Source: Luteimicrobium xylanilyticum (GTDB lineage: Bacteria; Actinomycetota; Actinomycetes; Actinomycetales; Cellulomonadaceae). From it: 64,000 bases of DNA. Positions 24,698 through 33,595 of this stretch are shown here, piece by piece (the stretch's first letter is position 1; the number at the start of each line of letters is the position of its first letter). The DNA is taken from NCBI RefSeq assembly GCF_009429125.1, contig NZ_CP045529.1, positions 620,001 to 684,000 on the forward strand. Direction: 5' to 3'. A program made the translations under genes and the position numbers. A model generated the notes under the pieces. That model saw only the letters and a program-made list of their open reading frames with translations. It was not told where the DNA came from and ran no database searches.

Positions 24698-27166
24698 GTG
24701 CCCGCGCCGGTGGTCGAGGGCACGCTCCTGCGCCCGCGCCGGTTCCGCACGCACGACCAGACCCGGATCGTCGCGGCCTGCTTCTGGCTCGCGGCCGCGA
24801 TCGCGGTCCGCATCCTGGGGCGGACCACGTGGGAGCTGTCCGTCGCCGACCTGTCCGAGCTCCTCGGTCGGATGCCGGTGCCCCTGCTCGACGCCGTCCG
24901 TGCGACCTTCGCCGGCATCGCCGGGATCGCGGTGCTCGTCCTGCTCGTCGGGGTCCTCGTCCGACGGCGGTGGGTCGGGGCGTGGAGCGCGGCGGTCGCG
25001 GCGGTCCTCGCGGCGGGCGTGGCGGCGGTCGGCGTGGTCGCGGGGCTCGTGGTCGTCGACGAGACGGCGGCCCGCACCGCCGTCGGGATCGCGCTCGACC
25101 CGCGCCTCGTCGCGGCGGCGGCCGGTGCGCTGACCGTCGCCCGGCCGTGGCTCCCGCGCCGGTGGCGGTGGGCGTGCCCGACCCTGCTCGTGCTCTACGT
25201 CCCTGTGCTGCTCATCGCCGGCGGCACCGAGCTCGCGTCCCTGCTCGTCACGCTCGCGCTCGGCAACCTCGTCGGTGCGGTGGTGCTGCTGGCCGTGCGT
25301 TCGCCGTCGTGCCTGCTGCCGCTCGACGCCGTCCTCGCGGAGCTCACGAGCCGCGGGCTCGAGGTCGAGGCGGTCCGCCTCGACCCGCCGGCCCGCGGGC
25401 CGTTCGTCGCGCACGTCGAGCTCGCGAAGGACGAGTGGAGCGGCACCGGGACCGCGCACCGGCTCCGGCTCGAGGTGCTCAGCGACGACGACCGCACCGC
25501 CGACGCGCTGGCCCGGCTCCGTCGCCTCCTCACGCTCCGGCGGCCCGGCGACACCGTGCCCTTCTCGTCGCTGCGCCGCGCCGTCGAGCACGAGGCCCTC
25601 GTCGCGCTCGCCGCGGAGCGCGCGGGTGTCGTCACGCCGGGACGGATGCTCGTCGGTCAGCCGGAGCAGAGCTGGATGATGCTCGGCACCACCGAGCCCG
25701 TCGGCACACCGCTCACCACGCTCTTCCCGGACACGACGGCACGACGCAGGCGGCGCAAGGCTGCGCTCGCGGCCGAGGCACCGACCCCCGACGGGGTCGA
25801 CGCGACCGCCCCGGCCGCCCGTGCGGAAGACCTGCTCGACCAGCTCTGGGACGACCTCGCGACGCTGCGCCGTGCCCGCGTGGCCCACCGCGCGGTCCGG
25901 CCCGCCGCGCTCGCCGTCCGCGACGACGGCCGGCTCGTCCTCAGCGACTTCCGCTCGGGCCAGATCGCCGCCCCCGACGTCCAGCTCGACCTCGACCTCG
26001 CCCAGGGCCTGTACACGGCGGCGCTCGTCGCGGGCGCCGAGGCCGCGGTGCGTACCGCCGTCGCGCGGCTCGGCCCCGAGCTCGTGGTGCGAGGTGCGCG
26101 CGGGCTCGGTCCCGTCGTCGTGCCCCGCGAGGCGCGCGGCCCGAAGCACGCGCGCGACGCCCTCATCGAGGACGTCCGCGTCGAGGTCGAGCGGCAGTGC
26201 GACGTCCAGGCCGTGCAGACGTACCAGCTCTCGCGCTTCAGTCGCCGCCAGCTCGTCCAGCTCGTGCTGCTCGTCGGGCTCACGTACGTGGCGCTGCCGT
26301 TGATCGGCCAGCTCCCGCGGACGGTCGACGCCGTCCGCACGGCGAACCCGCTGTGGGCGGTCGTCGCGCTCGTCATCGCCGCGCTCGGTCCGGTCGCGGC
26401 CGCGCTGTCCCTGCGCTCCTGCACGACGGCGCAGCTCCCGCCCGGCCGGACGGTCGCCGTCCAGGTCGCCACGTCGTTCGTCGGGACGTCGACGCCCGCG
26501 AGCGTGGGCTCGCTCGCCCTCAACGCGCGGTACCTCACGCAGACAGGCGGCCTCCCCATCGCCGCGGCGTCCGGTGTCATCGCGCTGCAGAGCGTGGTGC
26601 AGGTCGTCACGCACGTCGGGCTGCTCGCGATCCTCGCCGTCGTCGCGGGGCAGACGCTCGACCTCTCGCACCTGGTCCCCGGCAAGTCCGTGGTCCTCCT
26701 GGTCATCGCGCTGCTGCTCGCGGTCGTCGGGGTGGTGCTCGCGGTGCCGCGCCTGCGCCGCACCGTCCTCACGCAGGCGCGGATCCGTCTGCGGGAGGTC
26801 GTCGCCGAGCTCGGGTCGCTCGCCCGACGCCCAGGACGACTTGCCCTCGCCGTCGTCGGGTCGTGCGGCGTGACCCTCGCGTCAGCCGCGGCACTCTGGG
26901 CGTGCCTCCTGGCGTTCGGGGGCGGCAACAAGTTCGTGGCCGCGGCGTTCGTGACGATGGTCGGCGCGACGCTCGCGACCGCCGCCCCGACGCCCGGCGG
27001 CGTCGGGGCCGTCGAGGCCGCGCTCATCGGTGGGCTCGCCGCGTTCGGCGTCCCGTCCGAGGTCGCCGTGCCCACGGCGTTCTTCTACCGGTTCCTCACG
27101 TGCTGGTTGCCGGTGCTCGCGGGTTGGTTCGTACTGCGGTGGTTGCAACGGCGTCGGTACGTCTGA
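24698..27166 (+). CDS. Pseudokinase fused to a lysyl-PG-synthase-type transmembrane domain
   Basis: An 822-residue membrane protein starting at GTG 24698. The first about 210 residues hold six or so membrane helices. Residues about 220–490 resemble a kinase fold: VEHEALVALAAERAGV as the helix-C region, HRAVRPAALAVRDDG as the catalytic loop (no Asp in the H-x-D position) and LVLSDFRSG as a DFG-like strand. It is probably an inactive kinase. Residues about 515–815 form the flippase-like domain (LPG_synthase_TM/UPF0104), including TSTPASVGSLALNARYL and the hallmark PTPGGVGAVEAALIGGL. A role in lipid or cell-wall precursor handling is plausible. It starts 50 bp after the RAMA gene and may be co-transcribed. 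Confidence 0.78.
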   Translation: MPAPVVEGTLLRPRRFRTHDQTRIVAACFWLAAAIAVRILGRTTWELSVADLSELLGRMPVPLLDAVRATFAGIAGIAVLVLLVGVLVRRRWVGAWSAAVAAVLAAGVAAVGVVAGLVVVDETAARTAVGIALDPRLVAAAAGALTVARPWLPRRWRWACPTLLVLYVPVLLIAGGTELASLLVTLALGNLVGAVVLLAVRSPSCLLPLDAVLAELTSRGLEVEAVRLDPPARGPFVAHVELAKDEWSGTGTAHRLRLEVLSDDDRTADALARLRRLLTLRRPGDTVPFSSLRRAVEHEALVALAAERAGVVTPGRMLVGQPEQSWMMLGTTEPVGTPLTTLFPDTTARRRRRKAALAAEAPTPDGVDATAPAARAEDLLDQLWDDLATLRRARVAHRAVRPAALAVRDDGRLVLSDFRSGQIAAPDVQLDLDLAQGLYTAALVAGAEAAVRTAVARLGPELVVRGARGLGPVVVPREARGPKHARDALIEDVRVEVERQCDVQAVQTYQLSRFSRRQLVQLVLLVGLTYVALPLIGQLPRTVDAVRTANPLWAVVALVIAALGPVAAALSLRSCTTAQLPPGRTVAVQVATSFVGTSTPASVGSLALNARYLTQTGGLPIAAASGVIALQSVVQVVTHVGLLAILAVVAGQTLDLSHLVPGKSVVLLVIALLLAVVGVVLAVPRLRRTVLTQARIRLREVVAELGSLARRPGRLALAVVGSCGVTLASAAALWACLLAFGGGNKFVAAAFVTMVGATLATAAPTPGGVGAVEAALIGGLAAFGVPSEVAVPTAFFYRFLTCWLPVLAGWFVLRWLQRRRYV

Positions 27167-27342
27167 CCGCTCGCCGAGTGCGACGCTGCGTTCGCCGAGT
27201 GCGACACCCGCGTGGTCCGGTTCGCGGGTGGGTACGGCGAGGTGGTTCGGGCTGTCGTGCTTCGGCCCTGGGGGCCGTGCGCACTCCTCGACGCCCTTCA
27301 CCACCTCCCCGCTCCCACCCGCTCCGCCCGTCGCCCCACCTT

Positions 27343-27380
27343 CTCCGCGAGGTATGCCGGCGGCCGTACTACTTCGCGAG
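27343..27380. repeat. Third copy of the intergenic palindromic repeat
   Basis: CGCGAGGTATGCCGG-CGGCCGTACTACTTCGCGAGG differs from the copies at 4049–4112 by one base (TGCC for TACC). It is 23 kb away in another intergenic region. A degraded piece (TACTTCGCGAG) follows at 27404–27416. Confidence 0.7.
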
Positions 27381-27595
27381 GCTCGGCAGTCCGAATACTT
27401 CGCGAGCACGGGATCTGCGCCCCGCGAGGACGGGGTGCGCGCCCGTCCGCGCGAGCTGACGGGCGCGGAGCCCGTGTTCGGCACGGCGGTCGGGATGTCG
27501 CCCGCGGTGACGCCGGCGCTGATCGTTTGGGGCGTCGCCGTCGGCGGACTTGGGCTGGCTTGCCGGCCGCTGACCGTGGGCTCCGGGATCTGGGC

Positions 27596-27636
27596 ATCTT
27601 GTGAGCACGATTCGGTCACGTTCGTGCTCACAAGAT
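27596..27636. promoter_or_regulatory. Perfect 15-bp inverted repeat upstream of the DeoR-type gene
   Basis: ATCTTGTGAGCACGA and TCGTGCTCACAAGAT pair perfectly around an 11-base loop. It lies 22 bases before the -10-like TACGGT of the regulator gene. It could be an operator or a terminator for upstream read-through. There is no T tract. Confidence 0.6.
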
Positions 27637-27714
27637 CGTTAATCGATCAGGATCGCGTACGGTGGTCGCGACGAGGCGATGGAGCGTCGCCGCCGAGGGA
27701 ACGGAGAGCTGGTC

Positions 27715-28491
27715 GTGCACGCATTCGAACGTCGGCAGGCGATCGTCGAGCAGGTGCGGAGCCGTGGGCTCGCCTCCCTGCGTGAGCTCGCGTCGGCCGT
27801 CGACGCGTCCGAGGTGACGATCCGACGGGACGTGCGGATCCTCGAGCAGGAGGGCGTGATCGACCGTCGGCGGGGTGGCGCTGCCTGGCCCGGCGGCCTC
27901 ACGCACGAGCAGACGTACCAGCAGAAGAGCCAGGTCGCGGCGGCCGAGAAGGCGGCGATCGCCGCGGTGGCGGCCGAGCTGGTGTCCGAGGGCGACGCCG
28001 TCGTGCTGGGCGCCGGGACCACGACGCGCGAGCTCGCGCGCCTGCTGGTGAAGTTCCAGGACCTCACGGTCGTGACGAACTCGGTGCTCGTGGCCGAGGA
28101 GCTCGCGCGCTCGTCCGTCGAGGTCGTGATGACGGGCGGCACCCTGCGCGGCTCGACGTTCGCGCTGGTGGGGAGCGCCGCCGAGGCGTCCCTGCAGGGC
28201 ATCCGTGTGCGTCGGGCGTTCCTGTCGGGCAACGGGTTCACGGTCTCGCGCGGGCTCTCGACACCGAACGCCCAGTCCGCGAGCATCGACCGCGCGATCG
28301 TCGGCGCCGCGCAGGAGGTCGTCGTGCTCGCCGACCACACCAAGCTCGGCCTCGACACGATGATGCAGACGGTCCCGGTCGAGGCGATCACGCACCTCGT
28401 GACCGACGAGCACGCCGACTCCGACCTGCTGGCCCAGCTCCGCCCGCTGGGCGTCTCGGTGCACGTCGCGCCCGTCGACGCCTCCGCATAG
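27715..28491 (+). CDS. DeoR/GlpR-family transcriptional regulator
   Basis: A sugar-phosphate-responsive repressor type, 258 residues from GTG 27715, which has GGAGAG six bases upstream. ATG 27679 would add 12 residues. The N-terminal DeoR helix-turn-helix is FERRQAIVEQVRSRGLASLRELASAVDASEVTIRRDVRILEQEGVIDRRRGGA. The C-terminal DeoRC effector domain has VVLGAGTTTRELARLL, TVVTNSVLVAEEL, VVMTGGTLR and VVVLADHTKLG. It sits directly before the sugar ABC operon. The element ATCGATCA appears once upstream of this gene and as an inverted pair in the transporter promoter, making both likely targets. Confidence 0.92.
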   Translation: MHAFERRQAIVEQVRSRGLASLRELASAVDASEVTIRRDVRILEQEGVIDRRRGGAAWPGGLTHEQTYQQKSQVAAAEKAAIAAVAAELVSEGDAVVLGAGTTTRELARLLVKFQDLTVVTNSVLVAEELARSSVEVVMTGGTLRGSTFALVGSAAEASLQGIRVRRAFLSGNGFTVSRGLSTPNAQSASIDRAIVGAAQEVVVLADHTKLGLDTMMQTVPVEAITHLVTDEHADSDLLAQLRPLGVSVHVAPVDASA

Positions 28492-28513
28492 CCGTCACAG
28501 CGATCACGGTTTG

Positions 28514-28563
28514 GTCACGAAGGTGACGCGTTGACGATCGATCATTGCCACCTTCTGATCGAT
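28514..28563. promoter_or_regulatory. Operator region of the sugar ABC operon
   Basis: GTCAC-GAAG-GTGAC (28514–28527) is followed by a -35-like TTGACG (28531–28536). Then comes the inverted pair ATCGATCA (28537–28544) and TGATCGAT (28556–28563), separated by 11 bases. The same 8-mer occurs at 27642 before the DeoR-type gene. Binding of that regulator here is inferred from the shared motif. Confidence 0.7.
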
Positions 28564-28637
28564 AGGTGTTCAATGTGGAGGTCGCATCACCCACCTTGCG
28601 CGAAGTCGCGCGAACCATCGAGATCAAAGGAGACATG

Positions 28638-29744
28638 ATGGCTCTCACCTCCAAGCGACGGACCGCGTCCGTCGTCGTGGTCGCCGGCACGGCGCTCGCC
28701 CTCGCGCTCACCGGTTGCTCCAAGAGCGCGGACGACAACGGCGGGAGCTCGCCCACCAGCGGCGCCGCGGCCGGCAACAGCGCCGCCGCCCAGCAGGTCC
28801 AGTCGACCGGCTCGTCCGGCACGTCGTGCACCTACTCCACCTACGGCGCGGAGAAGGTCGACCTCAAGAACGTCACGGTCGGCTTCTCGCAGTCGGAGTC
28901 CACGAGCAACCCGTTCCGCGCCACCGAGACCCAGTCGATCACCGACGAGGCCAAGCGTCTCGGCATCAAGCTGATCCAGCGCAACGCGAACGCGAACGTG
29001 CAGCAGCAGAACACCGACATCCAGGACATGATCGCCCAGGGCGCCAAGGTGCTCATCGTCGCCCCGGAGAACTCGGACGGCCTCGCACCGGCGTTCGCCC
29101 AGGCCAAGGCGAAGAAGATCCCGATCCTCACCATCGACCGCACCGTCAACGGCACGGCCTGCAGCGACTTCATCGGCTTCATCGGCTCCGACTTCGCCGG
29201 CCAGGCGAAGATCGCGGCGCAGGACATGGCCAAGGCCCTGCCCGACGGCGGCAACATCGCGATCCTCCAGGGCACCTCGGGCAACAACGTGGCCCAGGCC
29301 CGCACGGACGGCTTCACCAAGGAGATCGCGGCGTCGTCGCCGAACCTCAAGGTCGTCGCGTCGCAGACCGCGAACTTCGACCAGGCGACCGGCCAGAAGG
29401 TCATGGAGCAGATCCTCCAGTCCAACCCGGACATCAAGGGTGTCTACGCCGAGAACGACACCATGGCCCTCGGCGCCATCCAGGCGATCAAGGCCGCGGG
29501 CAAGACCCCCGGCAAGGACATCCAGGTGATCGGCATCGACGGCACCGAGGACGCCGTCAAGGACGTCGCCGCCGGCGTCATGTTCTCCGACGTCGAGACG
29601 AACCCGCGCTTCGGCCCCCTGGCCTTCCAGGCGCTGACCGACTTCTACTCGGACAAGGGCACGCCGACGAACGTCATCATCGCCGACCACCACTTCACGA
29701 AGGACAACGCCCAGCAGGCGCTCGACAACGGCGACGTCTACTGA
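28638..29744 (+). CDS. Sugar ABC transporter substrate-binding lipoprotein (YtfQ-like)
   Basis: Extracellular solute receptor of the ribose/galactofuranose class, 368 residues. Signal peptide with lipobox LALTGC; a Ser/Gly/Asn linker follows. The Peripla_BP_4 fold is visible from VTVGFSQSESTSNPFRATETQSITDEAKRLGIKL through DMIAQGAKVLIVAPEN to GVYAENDTMALGAIQAI and VIGIDGTEDAV. These read most like YtfQ, the galactofuranose receptor; arabinofuranose or another pentose/hexose is equally possible. Of two adjacent ATGs, 28638 has the better distance from AAAGGAG. First gene of the transporter operon; its promoter carries the ATCGATCA operator. Confidence 0.9.
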   Translation: MALTSKRRTASVVVVAGTALALALTGCSKSADDNGGSSPTSGAAAGNSAAAQQVQSTGSSGTSCTYSTYGAEKVDLKNVTVGFSQSESTSNPFRATETQSITDEAKRLGIKLIQRNANANVQQQNTDIQDMIAQGAKVLIVAPENSDGLAPAFAQAKAKKIPILTIDRTVNGTACSDFIGFIGSDFAGQAKIAAQDMAKALPDGGNIAILQGTSGNNVAQARTDGFTKEIAASSPNLKVVASQTANFDQATGQKVMEQILQSNPDIKGVYAENDTMALGAIQAIKAAGKTPGKDIQVIGIDGTEDAVKDVAAGVMFSDVETNPRFGPLAFQALTDFYSDKGTPTNVIIADHHFTKDNAQQALDNGDVY

Positions 29745-29769
29745 CGGACGCCGTCGAGGGGGTGCGGAC

Positions 29770-29808
29770 GGCCGCACGGGTTCCCGGGACCACGGGACCC
29801 GTGCGGCC
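29770..29808 (+). other. Intercistronic stem-loop between receptor and ATPase genes
   Basis: A perfect 12-bp stem GGCCGCACGGGT / ACCCGTGCGGCC with a 15-base loop sits 26 bases after the receptor stop. Such structures often protect the receptor mRNA or partially terminate transcription, giving more receptor than transporter. That role is inferred. Confidence 0.6.
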
Positions 29809-29881
29809 TGCCCGCAGGAAGACGGACGCACCATCCTCCGTGTACGACGACGTACCCGCGATGCTGAGAAAGGCCTCACCG

Positions 29882-31530
29882 ATGGTCCAACCACAGGGCG
29901 CACAGCCGGTGGCCGCCGAGCCGACCGCCGCGCCACCGGGCGGCAGCCCCGCCCCAGCCCCCGTGCTCGAGGTCACGGGGCTGCACAAGTCGTTCACGGG
30001 TGTGCACGCCCTGCGCGACGTCGACTTCGCCGTCCGCCCGGGGGAGGTGCACGCGCTCATCGGCGAGAACGGAGCCGGGAAGTCGACCCTGATCAAGGTC
30101 ATGACGGGGGTCTACGAGCCCGACGAGGGCGAGGTCCGGCTCCGCGGCGAGGAGGCCGCGTTCGCGAGCCCGCTCGCCGCCCAGGAGGCGGGGATCTCCA
30201 CGATCTACCAGGAGGTCAACCTCGTCCCGATGATGAGCGTCGCGCGGAACCTGTTCCTCGGGCGCGAGCCGCGCCGGTACGGGCTGATCGACTCGACGCG
30301 CATGAAGCGCGAGGCACGCGACATCCTGCGCGACTACGGCGTGCACGTGAACCCGGCGCGCCCGCTGCGCTCGCTCGGGCTGGGCGCGCAGCAGATGGTC
30401 GCGATCGCGCGGGCCGTCCAGATCGACGCCCGCGTCGTGATCATGGACGAGCCGACGTCGTCGCTCGAGGCGCGCGAGGTCGAGACCCTGTTCGGCGTCA
30501 TCCGTCGCCTGCGCGCCCAGGGCATCGCGATCGTCTACGTGAGCCACCGGCTCGACGAGCTGTACCAGGTCTGCGACCGCGTGACGGTGATGCGGGACGG
30601 CGCCGTCGTCCGTGTCGACGACATGTCCGCGGTGGACCGCATCACCCTCGTCTCGCTCATGCTCGGCCGCGAGATCGGCGACGTGCGCAAGCACGGCGCG
30701 ACCGGTTTCGCGGACGCCGAGCACCAGGTCAAGGGTGCGCCCGTCGTGGCCGCGCACGACCTGCAGCGGCGCCACCAGCTCGACGGGGTGTCCGTCGACA
30801 TCCGCCCGGGGGAGGTCGTGGGCCTCGGGGGTCTGCTCGGCTCGGGCCGCAGCGAGACCGCGAAGGCCATCATGGGTGCCCTCCCGCTCGACGGTGGCAC
30901 GGTCGAGATCGGTGGAGCCACGACGCGGCGGACGGTCGCCGCGTCGATCCGGGCCGGCGTCGTCATGCTCCCGGAGGACCGCAAGCTCGAGGGCATCGTC
31001 CCGAGCCTGTCCGTGCGGGAGAACATCGTCCTCGCGGCGCTCCCGCGGATCACGCGCGCCGGCCTGGTCGACCGGGCCAAGCAGGACGAGATCGTCGACT
31101 ACTTCATGAAGCGGCTGCGCATCAAGGCGTCGGGCCCGGACCAGCGCGTCTCGGAGCTGTCGGGCGGGAACCAGCAGAAGGTCCTGCTCGCCCGGTGCCT
31201 GTGCCTCGACCCGAAGGCGCTCCTGCTCGACGAGCCGACGCGCGGCATCGACGTCGGCGCCAAGGCCGAGGTCCAGGGGTCATCAACGAGCTGGCCGAGC
31301 AGGGGCTCGGCGTGCTGCTCATCTCGTCGGAGCTGGACGAGCTCATCGAGGGCTCCGACCGCGTCGTCGTGCTCAAGGACGGCCGCGTGGTCGGCGAGCT
31401 CACGGGCGACGACGTCACGCAGGACACGCTCATGACCACGCTGGCCGACGCGCCGCCCGAGCCCGACCTGTCCCGGCCTGCGGACGAGCCGGTCATCGAG
31501 AGCGCAGCACAGGAGGAGACCCATGACTGA
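29882..31530 (+). pseudogene. Sugar ABC transporter ATP-binding protein, split by a one-base frameshift
   Basis: A duplicated-domain sugar ATPase (RbsA/YtfR type) of 549 residues if repaired. Domain 1 has Walker A GENGAGKST and Walker B VVIMDEPTSS; domain 2 has the degenerate GLLGSGRSE loop, signature ELSGGNQQKV and Walker B LLLDEPTRGIDVGAKAEVQ. Immediately after that, at the GGGG run 31275–31278, the frame is lost. Adding one G gives QGVINELAEQGLGVLLISSELDEL and continues to the stop at 31530. ATG 29882 is preceded by GAGAAAGG. The 3' end overlaps the first permease gene by 8 bases. Intact motifs on both sides point to a recent mutation or a base-call error. Confidence 0.87.
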
Positions 31531-32494
31531 CGTCGCCGTCCGGCCGACGCCGGCCGTGCTCGACCGCAACCGGGTGATCACCTGGTTGCAGGACTACGGC
31601 GTGTACGCCGCGATCGTCGTGCTGATCGCGATCAACACCGCGATCAAGCCGTCGTTCTTCTCGATGGACAACTTCCGGGTCCAGGCCTTCCAGGTCGTCC
31701 CGGTGCTGATCGTGGCGCTCGGCATGGCGCTCGTCATCACGACCGAGGGCATCGACCTGTCGGTGGGTGCGGTGATCGCGCTGTCGTCGGCCGTCATCCC
31801 GCTGTACCTGGGGTACGGGCCGTGGCTCTCGATCGTCGTCGCGCTCGTCGCCGGGTGCGTCTCGGGCCTGCTCGCCGGGCTCATGGTCGCGGTCGCGAAC
31901 GTCCAGCCGATCATCGCGACCCTCGCCCTCATGATCGGGCTGCGCGGGTTCGCGGTCATCCTCAACGGCGCGAGCGCGAAGTCGGTGACCGACGAGACGA
32001 TCGGTGCCCTCGGCCTCGACAGCTGGTTCGGGATCCCGCAGGAGGTGTGGATCGCCGTCGTCCTCGTGCTGGTCGTGGCCTTCGTGGTGCGCCGCACCGC
32101 GTTCGGGCGACGGCTGACCGCGATCGGCGACAACCGCGCGGCGAGCGCGCTCGCGGGGCTCCCCGTCAAGCGGGTCCTCGTGGCGGTCTACGTCATCTCG
32201 GGCCTGTTCGCGGCGATCGCGGGCGTGTTCCTCGTGGGGCACGGCGGCTACGCCGACCCCTCGAACTACGGGCTCAACTACGAGCTCAGCGCCATCACGG
32301 CCGTCGTCGTGGGCGGCACCCCGCTCACGGGCGGCCGGATCAAGGTGCTCGGCACCGTCGCGGGCGCCGTCTTCATGCAGCTCGTCGCCGCGACCCTGAT
32401 CCAGAACAACGTGAAGAACTCCTACAGCCAGATGGTCGAGGCCGTCATCATCATCGGTGCCGTGTACGCGGCGCGGGGACGGAGCGGACGATGA
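31523..32494 (+). CDS. Sugar ABC transporter permease 1 (YtfT-like)
   Basis: Inner-membrane permease of the BPD_transp_2 class, 323 residues, with about nine hydrophobic helices. Family signatures are ALGMALVITTEGIDLSVGAVIALS and the cytoplasmic loop RRTAFGRRLTAIGDNRAASALAGLPVKRV, which contacts the ATPase. Near the end are YELSAITAVVVGGTPLTGG and VKNSYSQMVEAVIII. Overlaps the ATPase gene by 8 bases and the second permease by ATGA. Two different permeases following one ATPase is the YtfQRT–YjfF arrangement. Confidence 0.92.
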   Translation: MTDVAVRPTPAVLDRNRVITWLQDYGVYAAIVVLIAINTAIKPSFFSMDNFRVQAFQVVPVLIVALGMALVITTEGIDLSVGAVIALSSAVIPLYLGYGPWLSIVVALVAGCVSGLLAGLMVAVANVQPIIATLALMIGLRGFAVILNGASAKSVTDETIGALGLDSWFGIPQEVWIAVVLVLVVAFVVRRTAFGRRLTAIGDNRAASALAGLPVKRVLVAVYVISGLFAAIAGVFLVGHGGYADPSNYGLNYELSAITAVVVGGTPLTGGRIKVLGTVAGAVFMQLVAATLIQNNVKNSYSQMVEAVIIIGAVYAARGRSGR

Positions 32495-33522
32495 GCACTC
32501 TCAACCCCACGAGCGGCCCCGGCGGGCCCACCGTGCCCGACGCCGGGGTGAACGTCGACGTCACCGGCGAGACCCGGCTCGAGCGGATCACCGGGGTCGC
32601 GCAGCAGCAGGGCGGTCTCGTCTCCCTGGTGATCGTCTTCGTGGCGGCGTGCGCGTTCTCCGACGGGTTCGCCGACTGGGGGAACTTCCAGTCGATCCTC
32701 GTCGGCAACGCGTACACCTCGCTGCTGGCGCTGGGCATGACCTTCGTGATCCTCACGGGCGGGATCGACCTGTCGGTGGGCTCGATGTTCGCGCTCGGCG
32801 GCGTGCTCGCGGCCTGGGGCTCGGGGCACGGCGGCATCCTGGTCGCGGTCCTGCTCCCGCTCGTGGTGGCAGCGCTGTTCGGGCTGCTGCAGGGCACGCT
32901 CATCGCGAAGGCCCGGCTCGCACCGTTCATCGTGACGCTCGCGGGCATGCTGTTCGCGCGCGGCCTCCTGCAGGCCATCTCGGCCGAGGGCACCGACACC
33001 TACCTCGTGCCCAAGGGCTCGCCGTTCCTGTGGCTCGGCGACGGCACGTGGCGTCCGATCCTCACGGCGGTGGTCCTGTTCGTCCTGGGCGGGATCCTGC
33101 TCATGCGGACCCGGTTCGGCCAGGCGCTGTTCGCGATCGGCGGCAGCGAGAACGCGGCGCTCCTCATGGGCCTGCCCGTGGCGCGCACGAAGGTGCTCGT
33201 CTACGTGCTGTCCGCGACGGTCGCGGGCGCCGCCGGGATGCTCAACGCGTCGCGCCTGCAGTCCGGCGTCACGAACATCGGCGTCGGGTACGAGCTGACG
33301 GCGATCGCCGCCGTGATCATCGGCGGCACGCTGCTCACCGGTGGCGCGGGCTCGATCCTCGGTACCGCCGCGGGTGTGCTGCTCCTGGCCGTGATCCAGA
33401 ACCTGATCGGCGTGCACCTGTCCCAGTACGGCTCGTCCGCGTCGGACCTGGCCAACGGCCTGTTCCTCGCGGTCGTCGTGCTGATCCAGACGACCCTCAC
33501 CCGGGTGAGGCGTCTGCCCTGA
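32491..33522 (+). CDS. Sugar ABC transporter permease 2 (YjfF-like)
   Basis: The second inner-membrane permease, 343 residues, presumably forming a heterodimer with the first. An N-terminal cytoplasmic stretch of about 40 residues precedes the membrane helices. Signatures are ALGMTFVILTGGIDLSVGSMFALGG, RTRFGQALFAIGGSENAALLMGLPV and YELTAIAAVIIGGTLLTGGAGS. Starts in the stop codon of the first permease. It is the last gene of the transporter operon; a new regulatory site follows before the glycosidase gene. Confidence 0.92.
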   Translation: MSTLNPTSGPGGPTVPDAGVNVDVTGETRLERITGVAQQQGGLVSLVIVFVAACAFSDGFADWGNFQSILVGNAYTSLLALGMTFVILTGGIDLSVGSMFALGGVLAAWGSGHGGILVAVLLPLVVAALFGLLQGTLIAKARLAPFIVTLAGMLFARGLLQAISAEGTDTYLVPKGSPFLWLGDGTWRPILTAVVLFVLGGILLMRTRFGQALFAIGGSENAALLMGLPVARTKVLVYVLSATVAGAAGMLNASRLQSGVTNIGVGYELTAIAAVIIGGTLLTGGAGSILGTAAGVLLLAVIQNLIGVHLSQYGSSASDLANGLFLAVVVLIQTTLTRVRRLP

Positions 33523-33595
33523 CCGCTGCTCGGCCGGCCGGTGCGTCGTCACCGGCCGGCCGGACACGCGGTGTCCTTGCTCGTCTCTCATCAAT

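Larger units (their letters stand above)
27167..27714. other. Non-coding stretch between the flippase-like gene and deoR-type gene
   Basis: About 550 bases without a convincing gene. It contains a direct repeat TCGCCGAGTGCGAC (27173–27186 and 27192–27205), a third copy of the topA-downstream repeat (27343–27380), a partial copy ending TACTTCGCGAG near 27404–27416, a perfect 15-bp inverted repeat (27596–27636), an ATCGATCA half-site (27642–27649) and a -10-like TACGGT (27658–27663). Open frames here lack coding character. Confidence 0.6.

Noticed and set aside
27430-27600. Short open frames in the 27.2–27.7 kb gap as small genes
   Set aside because: No ribosome site, no codon-bias pattern and no recognisable motif; the region is dominated by repeats and regulatory signals.
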